Shown: piece by piece, positions 55,107 through 64,000 of the stretch
How positions within the stretch are numbered: the first letter of the stretch is position 1
Layout of the letters: each line of letters opens with the position of its first letter
Origin: Ferrimonas lipolytica
Lineage (GTDB): Bacteria; Pseudomonadota; Gammaproteobacteria; Enterobacterales; Shewanellaceae
Length of the DNA stretch: 64,000 nucleotides
NCBI RefSeq assembly: GCF_012295575.1
Contig: NZ_CP051180.1
Location: 744,001-808,000, forward strand
Reading direction: 5' to 3'
Made by a program: the position numbers and the translations under genes
The notes under the pieces: model-generated
Seen by the model: the letters and a program-made list of their open reading frames with translations, nothing else
Told to the model about the DNA's origin: nothing
Database searches by the model: none

Positions 55107-56942
55107 ATGTCATCACAATTAAATGCTTATCAAGAGTGCCACCATCGAGTGATACAGCATCTACAGGCGATATACCCAGATCACAATCATGCGCTGTTGG
55201 CGGATAACCTGATTGAAGCGATGTGCCACGGTGGTGTTTGTGCAGTGCCTGAAGCCCGAACTAACAACTGGTCACAGCAAGATCTTATCTTAATTACCTA
55301 TGGCAATAGCGTTGAGAAAGTAGGAGAGCCGCCGCTTCGTACTCTCAATACCTTTTTACAGCAGCATATGAGCTCAGTGATCTCTGGGGTACATATTCTG
55401 CCGTTCTTTCCCTATAGCTCTGATGATGGCTTCTCAGTGATTGATTACACCAACGTCAATCCTGAACTTGGCGATTGGCACGATATTGAAGCGATTGCAA
55501 AGCAGTTCGATCTGATGTCGGATTTGGTGATCAACCATTGCTCCAGTCAAAGTAAGTGGTTTACTCAATTTAAACAGGGGCTTGCTCCTGGCAAAGAGTA
55601 TTTTGTAACGGTACCTGCGGATACCGATACCTCATTAGTGGTGCGGCCTCGCACCTCACCGCTACTGCAGGCGGTTGACACTCCGCAAGGGCAGCAGCAT
55701 GTGTGGTGTACCTTTAGTTTTGATCAGGTTGATCTTAACTTTGCTAATCCAGATCTGTTGTTTGAGATGGTGCGTATCATCGCCTTGTATCTTGATAAGG
55801 GCGTTAAGATTTTCCGTCTTGATGCGGTCGCATTTTTGTGGAAGCAGCTTGGCAGCCCATGCATTAATCTGCCCCAAACCCATGAGGTGATTAGGCTGAT
55901 CCGAACCTTGGTTGAGTTTCGCACCGCTGCGGCTATCTTGATTACCGAAACCAATATCCCAAACCAAGAAAACCTCAGCTATTTCGGTAACGCCAACGAA
56001 GCCCACTGTATCTATAACTTTTCATTGCCACCATTGCTGCTACATACCATGATGACCGGCAGTTGCCAGCATTTAAAGCAGTGGCTTATGAGCATGCCGC
56101 CAGCTCAATCTGGTACCGCCTACTTTAACTTTATTGCATCCCATGACGGTATCGGGTTGCGCCCGGTTGAGGGCTTGTTAGAAACCGCAGAGATCGACGA
56201 GCTGGCGGAGGTGATGCAAGGTTTCGGCGGGGCGGTGTCATGGCGCACCATGACTGACGGCAGTGTTCGCCCATATGAGATTAACATTGCCCTGACCGAT
56301 GCCATGCAAGGCACAGTTAACGGCGTAGATGATCTCTTGGTGGAGCGTTTTATTTGCACCCACGCCATTATGCTGGCGCTTGAAGGGATCCCGGGGATCT
56401 ACATTCACAGCTTTTTAGGCACCCGTAATGACTACGCGAAGATGGCTCAGACCGGCAGTAATCGCGCTATCAATCGCCATAACTGGCAACTAGAGACGCT
56501 AACGCAGCAGTTGGAGGATCAAGGGGTCGCAAGTCAGATATTTAGTAACATGAAACGTCTGTGTGAACTGCGGCAACAGCAGCCAGCATTTAACCCCAAT
56601 GCGACTCAATTTACCTTGCATCTAGGGGATCAAATCTTTGCATTTTGGCGTCAAAGCATGCGTCGAGATCAGAGTATTTTCTGCCTAAATAATGTCACCG
56701 ATAGACCACAGCGAGTGGCGTTAACTCAGATTAACTTAGTGGCCAATGAGCGTTGGCGCGACATTATTAGCGGTACCGTTTATGAAGATACAAGGGAAGA
56801 GATAGAGCTCGAGCCATATCAGAGTGTTTGGCTGAGTAACTGGGATGGCGCTGGGGTGGTAATGAAACGACCGGTGGGGCAAGGAGAACCTTTCGCTAAT
56901 CAACCGTTAAACGACCCAGATGAACGGCGGCGGCATGGTTAA
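55107..56942 (+). CDS. GH13 subfamily 18 phosphorylase, probable glucosylglycerate phosphorylase
   Basis: The 611-residue protein belongs with sucrose-phosphorylase-like GH13_18 enzymes. Catalytic residues are Asp239 (nucleophile, FRLDAVAFLW), Glu281 (acid/base, LITETNIP) and Asp347 (IASHDGIGLRP). HILPFFPYSSDDGFSVIDY near 97-114 is the first conserved motif. In context with GpgS and GpgP-like proteins it probably phosphorolyses glucosylglycerate to glucose 1-phosphate and glycerate, as E. coli YcjM does. Sucrose phosphorylase is the alternative. It lies 11 bp after the transferase gene. Confidence 0.85.
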   Translation: MSSQLNAYQECHHRVIQHLQAIYPDHNHALLADNLIEAMCHGGVCAVPEARTNNWSQQDLILITYGNSVEKVGEPPLRTLNTFLQQHMSSVISGVHILPFFPYSSDDGFSVIDYTNVNPELGDWHDIEAIAKQFDLMSDLVINHCSSQSKWFTQFKQGLAPGKEYFVTVPADTDTSLVVRPRTSPLLQAVDTPQGQQHVWCTFSFDQVDLNFANPDLLFEMVRIIALYLDKGVKIFRLDAVAFLWKQLGSPCINLPQTHEVIRLIRTLVEFRTAAAILITETNIPNQENLSYFGNANEAHCIYNFSLPPLLLHTMMTGSCQHLKQWLMSMPPAQSGTAYFNFIASHDGIGLRPVEGLLETAEIDELAEVMQGFGGAVSWRTMTDGSVRPYEINIALTDAMQGTVNGVDDLLVERFICTHAIMLALEGIPGIYIHSFLGTRNDYAKMAQTGSNRAINRHNWQLETLTQQLEDQGVASQIFSNMKRLCELRQQQPAFNPNATQFTLHLGDQIFAFWRQSMRRDQSIFCLNNVTDRPQRVALTQINLVANERWRDIISGTVYEDTREEIELEPYQSVWLSNWDGAGVVMKRPVGQGEPFANQPLNDPDERRRHG

Positions 56943-57015
56943 GTTCAATTAATAGCGCCGTGCACCGCAGTGGTGCTTATTTATTGAGCGCTTAAGCCGA
57001 TTATTTATACTTACC

Positions 57016-57045
57016 TTGGTGGTTGCTATTGGCCTGTGCTAGTAT
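57016..57045 (+). promoter_or_regulatory. Candidate promoter of rplY
   Basis: TTGGTG (57016-57021), 18 bp, extended -10 TGCTAGTAT with -10 at 57040-57045. It lies upstream of the leader hairpin. Confidence 0.55.
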
Positions 57046-57072
57046 TCGCCGGCTTTTTTAAGAAAGCGCTGT

Positions 57073-57106
57073 AACGGACCTTGGTCGCAAAGGTCCGTTT
57101 CTATTT
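57073..57106 (+). promoter_or_regulatory. Leader hairpin upstream of rplY
   Basis: AACGGACCTT pairs with AAGGTCCGTT around a seven-base loop, followed by TCTATTTT. It could act as an attenuator or as part of an L25-binding leader. Gammaproteobacterial rplY is known to be autoregulated through its leader; that this hairpin does so is inference. Confidence 0.5.
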
Positions 57107-57127
57107 TATGATACTGAGGTAATTATC

Positions 57128-57415
57128 ATGTCCTTCACTCTTGAAGCAAAATTACGTACTGACCTGGGGAAAGGTGCGAGCCGCCGCCTGCGTCACGCGA
57201 ACCTAGTTCCTGCCATCATCTACGGTGGTGAAGCTGCACCAGTTTCTATCGAACTGGCACACGATCCTCTGCTGCACGCACAGGAAAATGACGAGTTTTA
57301 CACTTCTGTACTGACTATCAACATCGATGGCCAAGAAGTTAACGTTAAAGCGCAAGCTATGCAGCGTCACCCGTACAAGCCTAAAGTTAACCACGTAGAT
57401 TTCATCCGCGTATAA
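57128..57415 (+). CDS. rplY: 50S ribosomal protein L25
   Basis: The 95-residue protein is the short (single-domain) L25 that binds 5S rRNA, as in E. coli; the longer CTC form is not present. [22 protein letters not shown] and the PAIIYGG segment are typical. The ribosome site GAGGT is 57116-57120. It has its own promoter, leader and terminator. Confidence 0.97.
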   Translation: MSFTLEAKLRTDLGKGASRRLRHANLVPAIIYGGEAAPVSIELAHDPLLHAQENDEFYTSVLTINIDGQEVNVKAQAMQRHPYKPKVNHVDFIRV

Positions 57416-57433
57416 GCTTTAGCCTTACGGCAG

Positions 57434-57460
57434 AAAAGGCACCCTTCGGGGTGCCTTTTT
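57434..57460 (+). terminator. Terminator after rplY
   Basis: AAAAGGCACCC pairs with GGGTGCCTTTT around a TTCG tetraloop. Confidence 0.92.
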
Positions 57461-57480
57461 CGTATGGGGCGTTTGCCCTA

Positions 57481-57512
57481 AAAAACAGGCAGCCATAAGG
57501 CTGCCTGTTTTG
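57481..57512. terminator. Bidirectional terminator between rplY and the UPF0149 gene
   Basis: AACAGGCAGCC pairs with GGCTGCCTGTT around ATAA, with an A-run on the left and TTTT on the right. It ends the minus-strand UPF0149 transcript and backs up rplY termination. Confidence 0.88.
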
Positions 57513-57528
57513 CTTGAACAGATAACGG

Positions 57529-58116
57529 TTAATCGTTCAATTTCTGAAATGACCAGATCTGCTCCAATGATTCCGCCATGGTTGCCAGCAGCTGCTGTGG
57601 AGATGGCTCGTCGCCATTACGCCAAGCGACAGCGTGGTCTTCATCAGAGCCTAGGGTTGCAACGTAGCCGATGAAGCCAACACAATCCTCAAGCTCTGCT
57701 TGGGTTTGCTCATTTAGCTGCTTGGGCCACTCTTCGCGCAGGAAGCGGTAACCAAACACAAAACCTGCACACCAGTTTCGCAGTGGTTGGGTGAGTTGAC
57801 GTTGCTGGATCAATTCGATCGATTCATCTAGATCACTTGGCAGCAATTGTTGCTTTTCATGCAGACGTTCATGGATTTGATTGAACAGAACAAACAGCAG
57901 ATCCATGTCTTTTTCATCAAAAGGCCAGTGACTCTTACTTTGTTCCATTGCGGCAATGGCACAGCTCCAACCGCTTGGATCCATACTTTTTGGATAGCAG
58001 TGCAGATGGGTCAAGAAACCTTGGCTCTGCCAGAAGTTTAATCCACCGTGTTTAGCGGCATCGTCGAGCACCTCAATTAGGCGCTTTTCATCGGTTTTTG
58101 AAAGTTTATTCTTCAT
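57529..58116 (-). CDS. UPF0149 family protein (YecA/YgfB type)
   Basis: The C-terminal part (PLRNWCAGFVFGYRFLREEW, DCVGFIGYVATLG) is the UPF0149 signature: an all-alpha domain of unknown function, in YecA followed by a SEC-C zinc motif that is absent here. Start is uncertain: the ATG complementary to 58114-58116 gives 195 residues; alternatives are an ATG at 58149 or a GTG at 58173. No strong ribosome site supports any of them. Confidence 0.8.
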   Translation of the reverse strand: MKNKLSKTDEKRLIEVLDDAAKHGGLNFWQSQGFLTHLHCYPKSMDPSGWSCAIAAMEQSKSHWPFDEKDMDLLFVLFNQIHERLHEKQQLLPSDLDESIELIQQRQLTQPLRNWCAGFVFGYRFLREEWPKQLNEQTQAELEDCVGFIGYVATLGSDEDHAVAWRNGDEPSPQQLLATMAESLEQIWSFQKLND

Positions 58117-58306
58117 GCTGGCAAGATTTGTGGATGGCTTCGTAAGCATTACAGAAAATGGCTCAGTTGGCACCAGCCAATGTCGGGGTTTTGAGCTGTT
58201 TCACAGATAATGCGTTAGCGAGCTCTGCCCAGTGATGATTAACCCATAACGCGCGCGCCTTGGCATTACTCGCGGTTAAAGCTTGGCTTAATCACCACGG
58301 TGACTA

Positions 58307-61300
58307 TCACTCAATTTCGAACAGGTAATAGATATCTAAGGAATCTTCCGGTTCCTCTTTTGATATCTCGCTCACGGCTTCGAGCCATAACCGTTGCAGT
58401 AGATAGTAGCGTACCGTTAGTTCCGATAAACCTTCACCGAAGACATCGACACCATATTTGATGTAGAGCTTATTGCCGATATAACCACTAACCGTTACCT
58501 GAGTATCATCGCCGCTGCCTTCGGCATCGAGCTTAACGTCGCGTAAGCCTAGTTCTTCTCCGATGGTACTGACCAAGCCACCGGTTGTGCCCACACCAAG
58601 ACTCACAGCGGCGGTGGCCCAAAGTGAGCTATCACCATCAGAGCTGAGCCCCTGACCACGCACCAGATAGGATAGGATTTCCTGTTGCTCCATACTTCGA
58701 CTCGCGAAGAGCGTGAGCTTTGGCGCTTTAGGAACGCCGGTGACGCGGACACCAACGGTGAGATCTTCACTGTCGATCTCGCGGACCGCTTCAACATCGA
58801 GATTGGGTAAGGTTGGTGGGCCGTTAAAGGTTACTTTACCGCGGTTGATACTCAGTCGCTGCCCATAGGCATTAAATCGACCATCTTTGAGATCGAGTGC
58901 ACCAAACACTTGGATCGGTTGGGTTGGTAGCTGCCGAACCTTAAGTTCGCCGCCGAGAGCGCCGGTGAGGCCGAGAGCATCGGTGGTTAGGCCCTCGGCG
59001 ATATTGATGGATAGATCTAAGGTTGTGCGTCGGCTTTCGCTTTGCTGTTGATCCGCAATCGAGTCGATGTAGACCACATCATCACTAACGGTAACGGTGC
59101 CTTTAGGAAGAGACTTAATCTGAAAACGCCCCTCAGTGATGCCGATATCGCCGGTTAAACTGAATAGGGTCGGCGCCCAAATTAGGTTGAGCTGTGGTGA
59201 TGATTTAACTTGCACCATTGGCGGATAGAGCAGATCAAGTTCGTTGCCTGAGATCTTGGCTTCGGCAGCAAACCCTTGAATCCAATAGAGTCGACCAGTG
59301 ACATCAGCAAGTCCTTCGCCAACGAGGGTAGTGCCATCAAAGTCGGCAGTGTTGCCATTAAAGTTGAGGCGCAGTTGCAGCTGGTCTAATTCAGTTGGGT
59401 TGATATGGGCGCGAGCACTGCCATCCTTTAGCGACAATTCGCCATGGATAAGTGGTTGTTTTACTGTGCCGGCTATCTCAACTTGGCCATCTAAGCGAGC
59501 ACTGGCGCCATCCGCTAAGGCGGGGATTAATGCCAGAAATGGCGCTAAATCAATATTATCGCTATCAAACAGACCCTTTAATGCATAGGGCGCTTTGCGA
59601 CCCAAAAGAATGCCAGCCTCCATCGATTGTTTTTCGTTTACCACCAATTTGGAGTTGAACGCAAACCCATCCGGCTGCAGCTCAACGGTGGTATAAGATT
59701 GTTGCCAAGCAATGGCTTGTGCTTGCAGTCCCATATCCCGTTGTAACTCTAAGCGGCCATTGTCGTCGTTAAGGGAGACATTGAGACGGGGATCTTGGTT
59801 CGGTACCCAACCCAAGGTCAGTTCGCCGCTCATCTGGCTCTGCAGCGATAGCCGCTGTGGTAGCAGTGGTTTCAACAACTGCGCCATATCTGCATTGATA
59901 TCCCATGCCATCGCCCCGCGCTGACCAATAAGCGATGGGCCGCGAGAACAGAGCTCGGTGCCACGAGTTAACCAGCAGTGCTGATCAACAATCGCTTCCT
60001 GTTTATCGATATCAACGGTTAATCCAACCAGATGATTAAGGCTTAGCCCCCACTCACCTTGGGCAACATTGGCGTGGATAAGTCCACCGAGCCACTTTTG
60101 TTGCTCTGGGTAGTAGTTGCCACCAACGCCAATGGATATCTTGCTGTCGCCTTTTGTATCAACGGTTAACTCTTGTCGTTCGGTTGAGCCTATAAAGTGG
60201 GCGTTGGTTCTCCCCAACGGTTGACCGGCAACGATCAGAGTATTGGCTGACAGCAACACATCGGCACTGTGTTGATTGAGCGGATGGTAAGTAGCTGCGA
60301 TTGAGGCTTTGTTTAGGCTGTGTTGTTCAAAGCTGATGCGATTGGTTTCAGTAAAAATCTCAAACTGCGGGTTATCTGCCTGGCCACTGAGGGTGAAGTT
60401 GGCGACAATATCCCCTTCAAGTTGCGGTAACCACTGTTGCAGTTGCTCCGCCCTCAGCTGACCTTCCAGCTGCCAGTTGTCACCAACTAAACCACCATCA
60501 AGTTGCAGTTGGGTGTCGTTCAGCTCGACCACCAGTTGCTCAGCGCTGGCTTGCCATTGCGAGTTAAGCTTGGTGTTGCCGGTTAACCTTAGCGGATATT
60601 GCTGCCATGCACCGTGCAGTTCAGCTTGTTGCAGCTCAACCTGCCAGTCGTCGAGTTGGCGGTAGTAACCGTTTGAATTGGCATGGCCTGACAGCTGCAG
60701 CGGAGTATTGGCATGGAGTGATGTGAGGTCAAGGTTATCGGTGTTGATCCCCAGTTGCCAATGGATGCCGTTATTGAGATCGAGCTGGCCACGACCGCTG
60801 GCTTGGCCTAGGCCGCCAGCGATGCTGGCTTGATGCAGGGTAATAACCTTGTCTTGGTGGCTAGCGCTGATAAGTGCACTGGTTTGAGGGTAGCCAACAA
60901 CAGTGATGTTACCGCTGCCTTTGATGGTCTGTTGGTGAAGATCTCCCGAGGCGCTCAATACCAACTCTTCACCACGGTAAAGGGGATCGCCAGTAAGTGG
61001 CCAGTGGACCTTATTGGCAACCACATTGGCGCTAAAAGGCAGCGCTGCTTGGGTTAAATCTAATGCGCCGCTGATAACGCCTTGCCATTCGCCTCGGGTA
61101 CTAGCGGCAATCTCAAGTTGTTGCAAACTGTTATCGACATGGCCTTCAAAGGCAATCCCTTCAAACTCAAGTGCCCAAGGTAGTTTCGCTAAAACCCCTT
61201 CCAAGGTGGCGTTAATCGGGTAACCCTGCTGGAACACCATAGTGGCTTCGCCTGCTACCGTTGCCCAATCGTGGTTGAGGTCGAACTGTTGCAGCGACAG

Positions 61301-62104
61301 GGTACTGTGGTGCCAAAACCCTTTCAGTGCGAGATGAGAGAATTGTTGTTCCAGTTCACCGGTTTGCACATACCCTTGGCGAATGGTGATGTCGTCAACA
61401 TCAATGGCGAAAGGTAGGTCCACCGGAGGCAGATCGGCAAGTGGACCACCGTTATCACGGTTTACGTTTGTTGCGACCGTTGTTTGATTGACAGCGGTGG
61501 AGGTATCGCGCTTAGGTGGCAGGACGTAGCTGAAATTATCCGCTTCAGTATTGTCTAACCACAGTCGTTTCGAGCCAAGAAATAACTCGGTATCTAAACG
61601 ACTTGCAGCAATGGTCATATCACCAATAAGCACTTTAATATTAGTAATATTGGCCTGTTTCACATTGATATCAAAGGGCAAACTGATGCCTTGGTAATCG
61701 TTGTCAGCAGTAGTGCTCTCGATAGGTTCCTGTTGCTTATCGCCTGTTGGCTTCGGCTCGCCGTTTGGCGCAGTGTCGTCGGAATGCAACGGCACTATCA
61801 CCTCAACCCCATTGGCGGTTAACCCGTTGGCGCAAAGTTCACCTTGAAATAGACAACCAAGGCGCCAATCCAAGGCCGCCTCCTTAAGGCGTACCGTGAC
61901 CATTGGTAACTCTAAATCGAAATTTGATATAGCGAAACCACGGCTTAAGGTGCCGCTTTGGTAGTTCAGCGATACCATTGGTACTAGTTTATCGATACCG
62001 AACAGCAATATACGGCTGCCCATCGGTGTGCCGACCAGTAAGGCGATCACAATCAGCAAGGTCACCGGAATAAGGCTAAATCGAAACAACCAAGCGCGAA
62101 TCAT
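58307..62104 (-). CDS. tamB: Translocation and assembly module subunit TamB
   Basis: The 1265-residue protein has one N-terminal signal-anchor helix (about 8-27) and a very long periplasmic beta-rich body of the AsmA-like/RBG repeat type. It ends in the conserved DUF490 (TamB) domain, with VRVTGVPKAPKLTLFASRSMEQQEILSYLVRGQGL and a final YYLFEIE. TamB bridges the inner membrane to TamA and is implicated in outer-membrane protein insertion and lipid transport. Its ATG overlaps the tamA stop as ATGA. Confidence 0.96.
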   Translation of the reverse strand: MIRAWLFRFSLIPVTLLIVIALLVGTPMGSRILLFGIDKLVPMVSLNYQSGTLSRGFAISNFDLELPMVTVRLKEAALDWRLGCLFQGELCANGLTANGVEVIVPLHSDDTAPNGEPKPTGDKQQEPIESTTADNDYQGISLPFDINVKQANITNIKVLIGDMTIAASRLDTELFLGSKRLWLDNTEADNFSYVLPPKRDTSTAVNQTTVATNVNRDNGGPLADLPPVDLPFAIDVDDITIRQGYVQTGELEQQFSHLALKGFWHHSTLSLQQFDLNHDWATVAGEATMVFQQGYPINATLEGVLAKLPWALEFEGIAFEGHVDNSLQQLEIAASTRGEWQGVISGALDLTQAALPFSANVVANKVHWPLTGDPLYRGEELVLSASGDLHQQTIKGSGNITVVGYPQTSALISASHQDKVITLHQASIAGGLGQASGRGQLDLNNGIHWQLGINTDNLDLTSLHANTPLQLSGHANSNGYYRQLDDWQVELQQAELHGAWQQYPLRLTGNTKLNSQWQASAEQLVVELNDTQLQLDGGLVGDNWQLEGQLRAEQLQQWLPQLEGDIVANFTLSGQADNPQFEIFTETNRISFEQHSLNKASIAATYHPLNQHSADVLLSANTLIVAGQPLGRTNAHFIGSTERQELTVDTKGDSKISIGVGGNYYPEQQKWLGGLIHANVAQGEWGLSLNHLVGLTVDIDKQEAIVDQHCWLTRGTELCSRGPSLIGQRGAMAWDINADMAQLLKPLLPQRLSLQSQMSGELTLGWVPNQDPRLNVSLNDDNGRLELQRDMGLQAQAIAWQQSYTTVELQPDGFAFNSKLVVNEKQSMEAGILLGRKAPYALKGLFDSDNIDLAPFLALIPALADGASARLDGQVEIAGTVKQPLIHGELSLKDGSARAHINPTELDQLQLRLNFNGNTADFDGTTLVGEGLADVTGRLYWIQGFAAEAKISGNELDLLYPPMVQVKSSPQLNLIWAPTLFSLTGDIGITEGRFQIKSLPKGTVTVSDDVVYIDSIADQQQSESRRTTLDLSINIAEGLTTDALGLTGALGGELKVRQLPTQPIQVFGALDLKDGRFNAYGQRLSINRGKVTFNGPPTLPNLDVEAVREIDSEDLTVGVRVTGVPKAPKLTLFASRSMEQQEILSYLVRGQGLSSDGDSSLWATAAVSLGVGTTGGLVSTIGEELGLRDVKLDAEGSGDDTQVTVSGYIGNKLYIKYGVDVFGEGLSELTVRYYLLQRLWLEAVSEISKEEPEDSLDIYYLFEIE

Positions 62105-64000
62105 AACTCCGCTCCAATGGTTATGTGCAATCGATATGGTGGATCGTCTTCAGTGAAGCCATAACCGAGATCTAAGCGCAGTGGACCGATAGGGGAGATC
62201 CAGTGGATGCCGAGGCCAACAGAGCCAGCCCAATCGATATCTTTTTGATGACTTTCGTTAAAGGCGCTACCGCCATCAAGAAACGTCGCCGCTCGCCATT
62301 TATCAGAAAGATAATATTGGTATTCAACACTCGCAGTGGCGAGGTAACGACCACCAACGACTTTTTTAGTGCCATCTTCGGTGGTTATCGTCGGCGCCAA
62401 GCTTTGGTATGAATAGCCCCGCACTGTTTGGTCACCACCGGCGAAGAAGCGCAACGACGGGGCCAGCTGTTGCACCGACTCATCGCTGACGTTGTTGTAG
62501 CCTAAGTCCAACCGGCTGGTAAAACGTTGTCGGTCGAATGGTGAAGCAACAAAACGCCATTGACCACGCAAGCGAGTGGTTGCTTCCGCATCGGAATCGA
62601 TAGGGCTGCCGTGCTCGATGGTATAGAGCTGGCGGAAACCACTGCTTGGATCCAAGGTTGGGCCACGACGAGTGGTTTTATTGAAGCTGATCCCCGGCAA
62701 GAGGTAATCCGATGTAGTGCTTATGCCGGCTTGGTCCCAGCTTTCGTTGAGGTAACGAATAAAATAGCGCCGCGTCCAGCCGCCACCTAATACGGTTTTG
62801 CGAGAGATGCTGAGCTGGGTTTGTTGGCTTTCTAGATCACCAAACTCTTCTTTACCAAAGCTACTGCCTAACTGGAGGATGTCGTTGAGGGGGTGATCCA
62901 GTGGGATTCGATACTCAAACGACAGCTCTGGGTTGACCTTAGATATCTCCAACCGAGTCTCTTGAGAGTGACCGTAGCGGTTGACCTGTGGCGTTCGCCA
63001 GGTAATTGAAACTCGGCCCTCGGTATCGGTTGAGTAGCCAGCACCAAGCTCAAATGAATGGCTCGGGCTAGGGGAGAGTTCAACGTCGATAGGGATCTGC
63101 CCGCCTTTGCTGCGTTGTGGCTGCGGGAATACCTTTACTTCTTTAAAGTAACCTGAGCTTAGCAATGTGCCGGTAAAGTCACTGACTTGGTCGTTGTGAT
63201 AGGGCTCATTGGGTTTAAATTGCACCATAGAGAACAGCAGATCATCCTCCAAATCGAACGGGGCAAAGTTAACCTCGCCAAAGGTGTAGCGCTGATTGCT
63301 GTCGTAGACCAGCACCAGTTCCGCTTGGTACTTGTCACGATCTATCGCAATCCGTTGCGTCACCATGCTGCCATCAAAATAGCCACGAATAAGACCAAGG
63401 CTAACCAGATCGCTCTTCAGCGTTTCATATTTGCCGTGATGAACTACGTCGCCCTTGGCAATCTTGGCGCGCTTGAGCCGGAGTTTAAAGGCAGGGTCAC
63501 TCTTGGCGGCGCCGCGAATTTGAATCGATACCTTGCGGTAACGCATCGGTTCACCAGGAGTTATTTGTAGTGATAGCTGCCATGGTGAGACATCGCGATT
63601 TAAACTGGCGTCTATCTGGCCACGGTAATACCCTAACGCCTGCATCGCTTGTTGGATATCTTCTTGGTAGGAGAATAGGAATGTGGCGCGTTCGGCACTG
63701 CTTTCGGGCAGGTTCTTCAGGTGAGCATCGATGTTTTCCGCTAAGGCGCCTTTGACGCCGTTAACCTCGATGACGAGAAATTCATTATCATCATTGATGG
63801 CGTTGGCTACTCGCTCGCCCAATTTACGGCCACCTTCGCCTGCGGTCTCAATTACCTTTTCGGTCTTTTCGACTACCGTTGTGGCTGGGTTGATGATTAC
63901 CCCTTCAATCACGGCTTTTGACGCGCTTTTGGTACCAGTACCGATGCTCTTCAATGTCTCTTTGGATGCATCAGCGGTTTTTTGGAGGATATTTCGTTCA
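62101..64000 (-). CDS. tamA: Translocation and assembly module subunit TamA, N-terminus outside window
   Basis: The frame is open to the right edge of the window, so the N-terminus is not visible. The apparent start at 63954 is a TTG inside the frame and not the true start. Residues from 63954 give three POTRA domains followed by a 16-strand Omp85 barrel with RFFAGGDQTVRGYSYQS. The protein ends TIGAEL. The segment before POTRA 1 is unusual: at least 80 residues with a Lys/Ser/Thr/Ala-rich helix-like pattern (KTADASKETLKSIG) where E. coli TamA has only a signal peptide. Last four bases overlap tamB. Confidence 0.93.
   Translation of the reverse strand, partial: ERNILQKTADASKETLKSIGTGTKSASKAVIEGVIINPATTVVEKTEKVIETAGEGGRKLGERVANAINDDNEFLVIEVNGVKGALAENIDAHLKNLPESSAERATFLFSYQEDIQQAMQALGYYRGQIDASLNRDVSPWQLSLQITPGEPMRYRKVSIQIRGAAKSDPAFKLRLKRAKIAKGDVVHHGKYETLKSDLVSLGLIRGYFDGSMVTQRIAIDRDKYQAELVLVYDSNQRYTFGEVNFAPFDLEDDLLFSMVQFKPNEPYHNDQVSDFTGTLLSSGYFKEVKVFPQPQRSKGGQIPIDVELSPSPSHSFELGAGYSTDTEGRVSITWRTPQVNRYGHSQETRLEISKVNPELSFEYRIPLDHPLNDILQLGSSFGKEEFGDLESQQTQLSISRKTVLGGGWTRRYFIRYLNESWDQAGISTTSDYLLPGISFNKTTRRGPTLDPSSGFRQLYTIEHGSPIDSDAEATTRLRGQWRFVASPFDRQRFTSRLDLGYNNVSDESVQQLAPSLRFFAGGDQTVRGYSYQSLAPTITTEDGTKKVVGGRYLATASVEYQYYLSDKWRAATFLDGGSAFNESHQKDIDWAGSVGLGIHWISPIGPLRLDLGYGFTEDDPPYRLHITIGAEL

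Noticed and set aside
63952-63954. TTG as the start codon of tamA
   Set aside because: The frame stays open to the window edge and no ribosome site precedes the TTG, so the gene continues beyond the window.

Overview
The window is a gene-dense chromosomal segment of a facultatively anaerobic marine-type gammaproteobacterium. Several features point to the Alteromonadales, near Shewanella or Ferrimonas: two small periplasmic tetraheme c-type cytochromes of the CctA/STC type, a complete Na+-translocating NADH:quinone reductase operon with NqrM, the rne/rluC and yceD-rpmF-plsX-fabHDG-acpP-fabF blocks in gammaproteobacterial order, RpoS, TamAB and YibL. This placement is inferred from gene content. 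No rRNA, tRNA, CRISPR array or transposase gene was found.

Layout. 1-2.5 kb: peptidase E (cut by the window edge), HtpX protease, two tetraheme cytochromes. 2.5-5.8 kb: queuosine genes queE and queD, a small lipoprotein, an MsrB-MsrA fusion and a low-molecular-weight phosphatase. 5.9-8.1 kb: a PunC-like transporter and its divergent PunR-like regulator. 8.2-14.7 kb: RNase E with a 13-unit Ala/Pro repeat, a long structured rne leader, RluC, a HAD phosphatase, a DUF962 protein and YceF. 15.1-21.3 kb: the L32/fatty-acid synthesis operon. 21.4-32.4 kb: an HIBADH-family dehydrogenase, Cdd, SbcB, an MltF-like lytic transglycosylase, a MoxR-DUF58-TgpA operon and Slt. 32.7-36.7 kb: MsrPQ, a DUF885 lipoprotein and YibL. 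37-42 kb: RpoS without an adjacent nlpD, a degraded glutathione S-transferase remnant, an HD hydrolase, a DUF134-NifX pair and AidB. 42.6-48.7 kb: nqrABCDEF-nqrM. 49-57 kb: an SDR, a HAD/membrane fusion, a zinc-ribbon RDD protein, an HU-like protein and a three-gene glucosylglycerate cassette. 57-64 kb: L25, a UPF0149 protein, TamB and most of TamA.

The most unusual finding is a family of about 290-bp non-autonomous mobile elements (MITE-like). There are three copies here, at 2525-2814 (reverse), 38601-38894 and 42263-42552. They share imperfect terminal inverted repeats of about 23 bp and have short A/T-rich target duplications. Two of the three copies sit in the T-tract of an intrinsic terminator; the third splits the GST remnant. 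All three share an internal hairpin-forming sequence. No family name could be assigned from the sequence alone.

Other points of interest are a DUF134/NifX-like locus with a large palindromic control region, a gene set that could both make and phosphorolyse glucosylglycerate, an orphan minus-strand terminator that may end an sRNA, and an N-terminally extended TamA.
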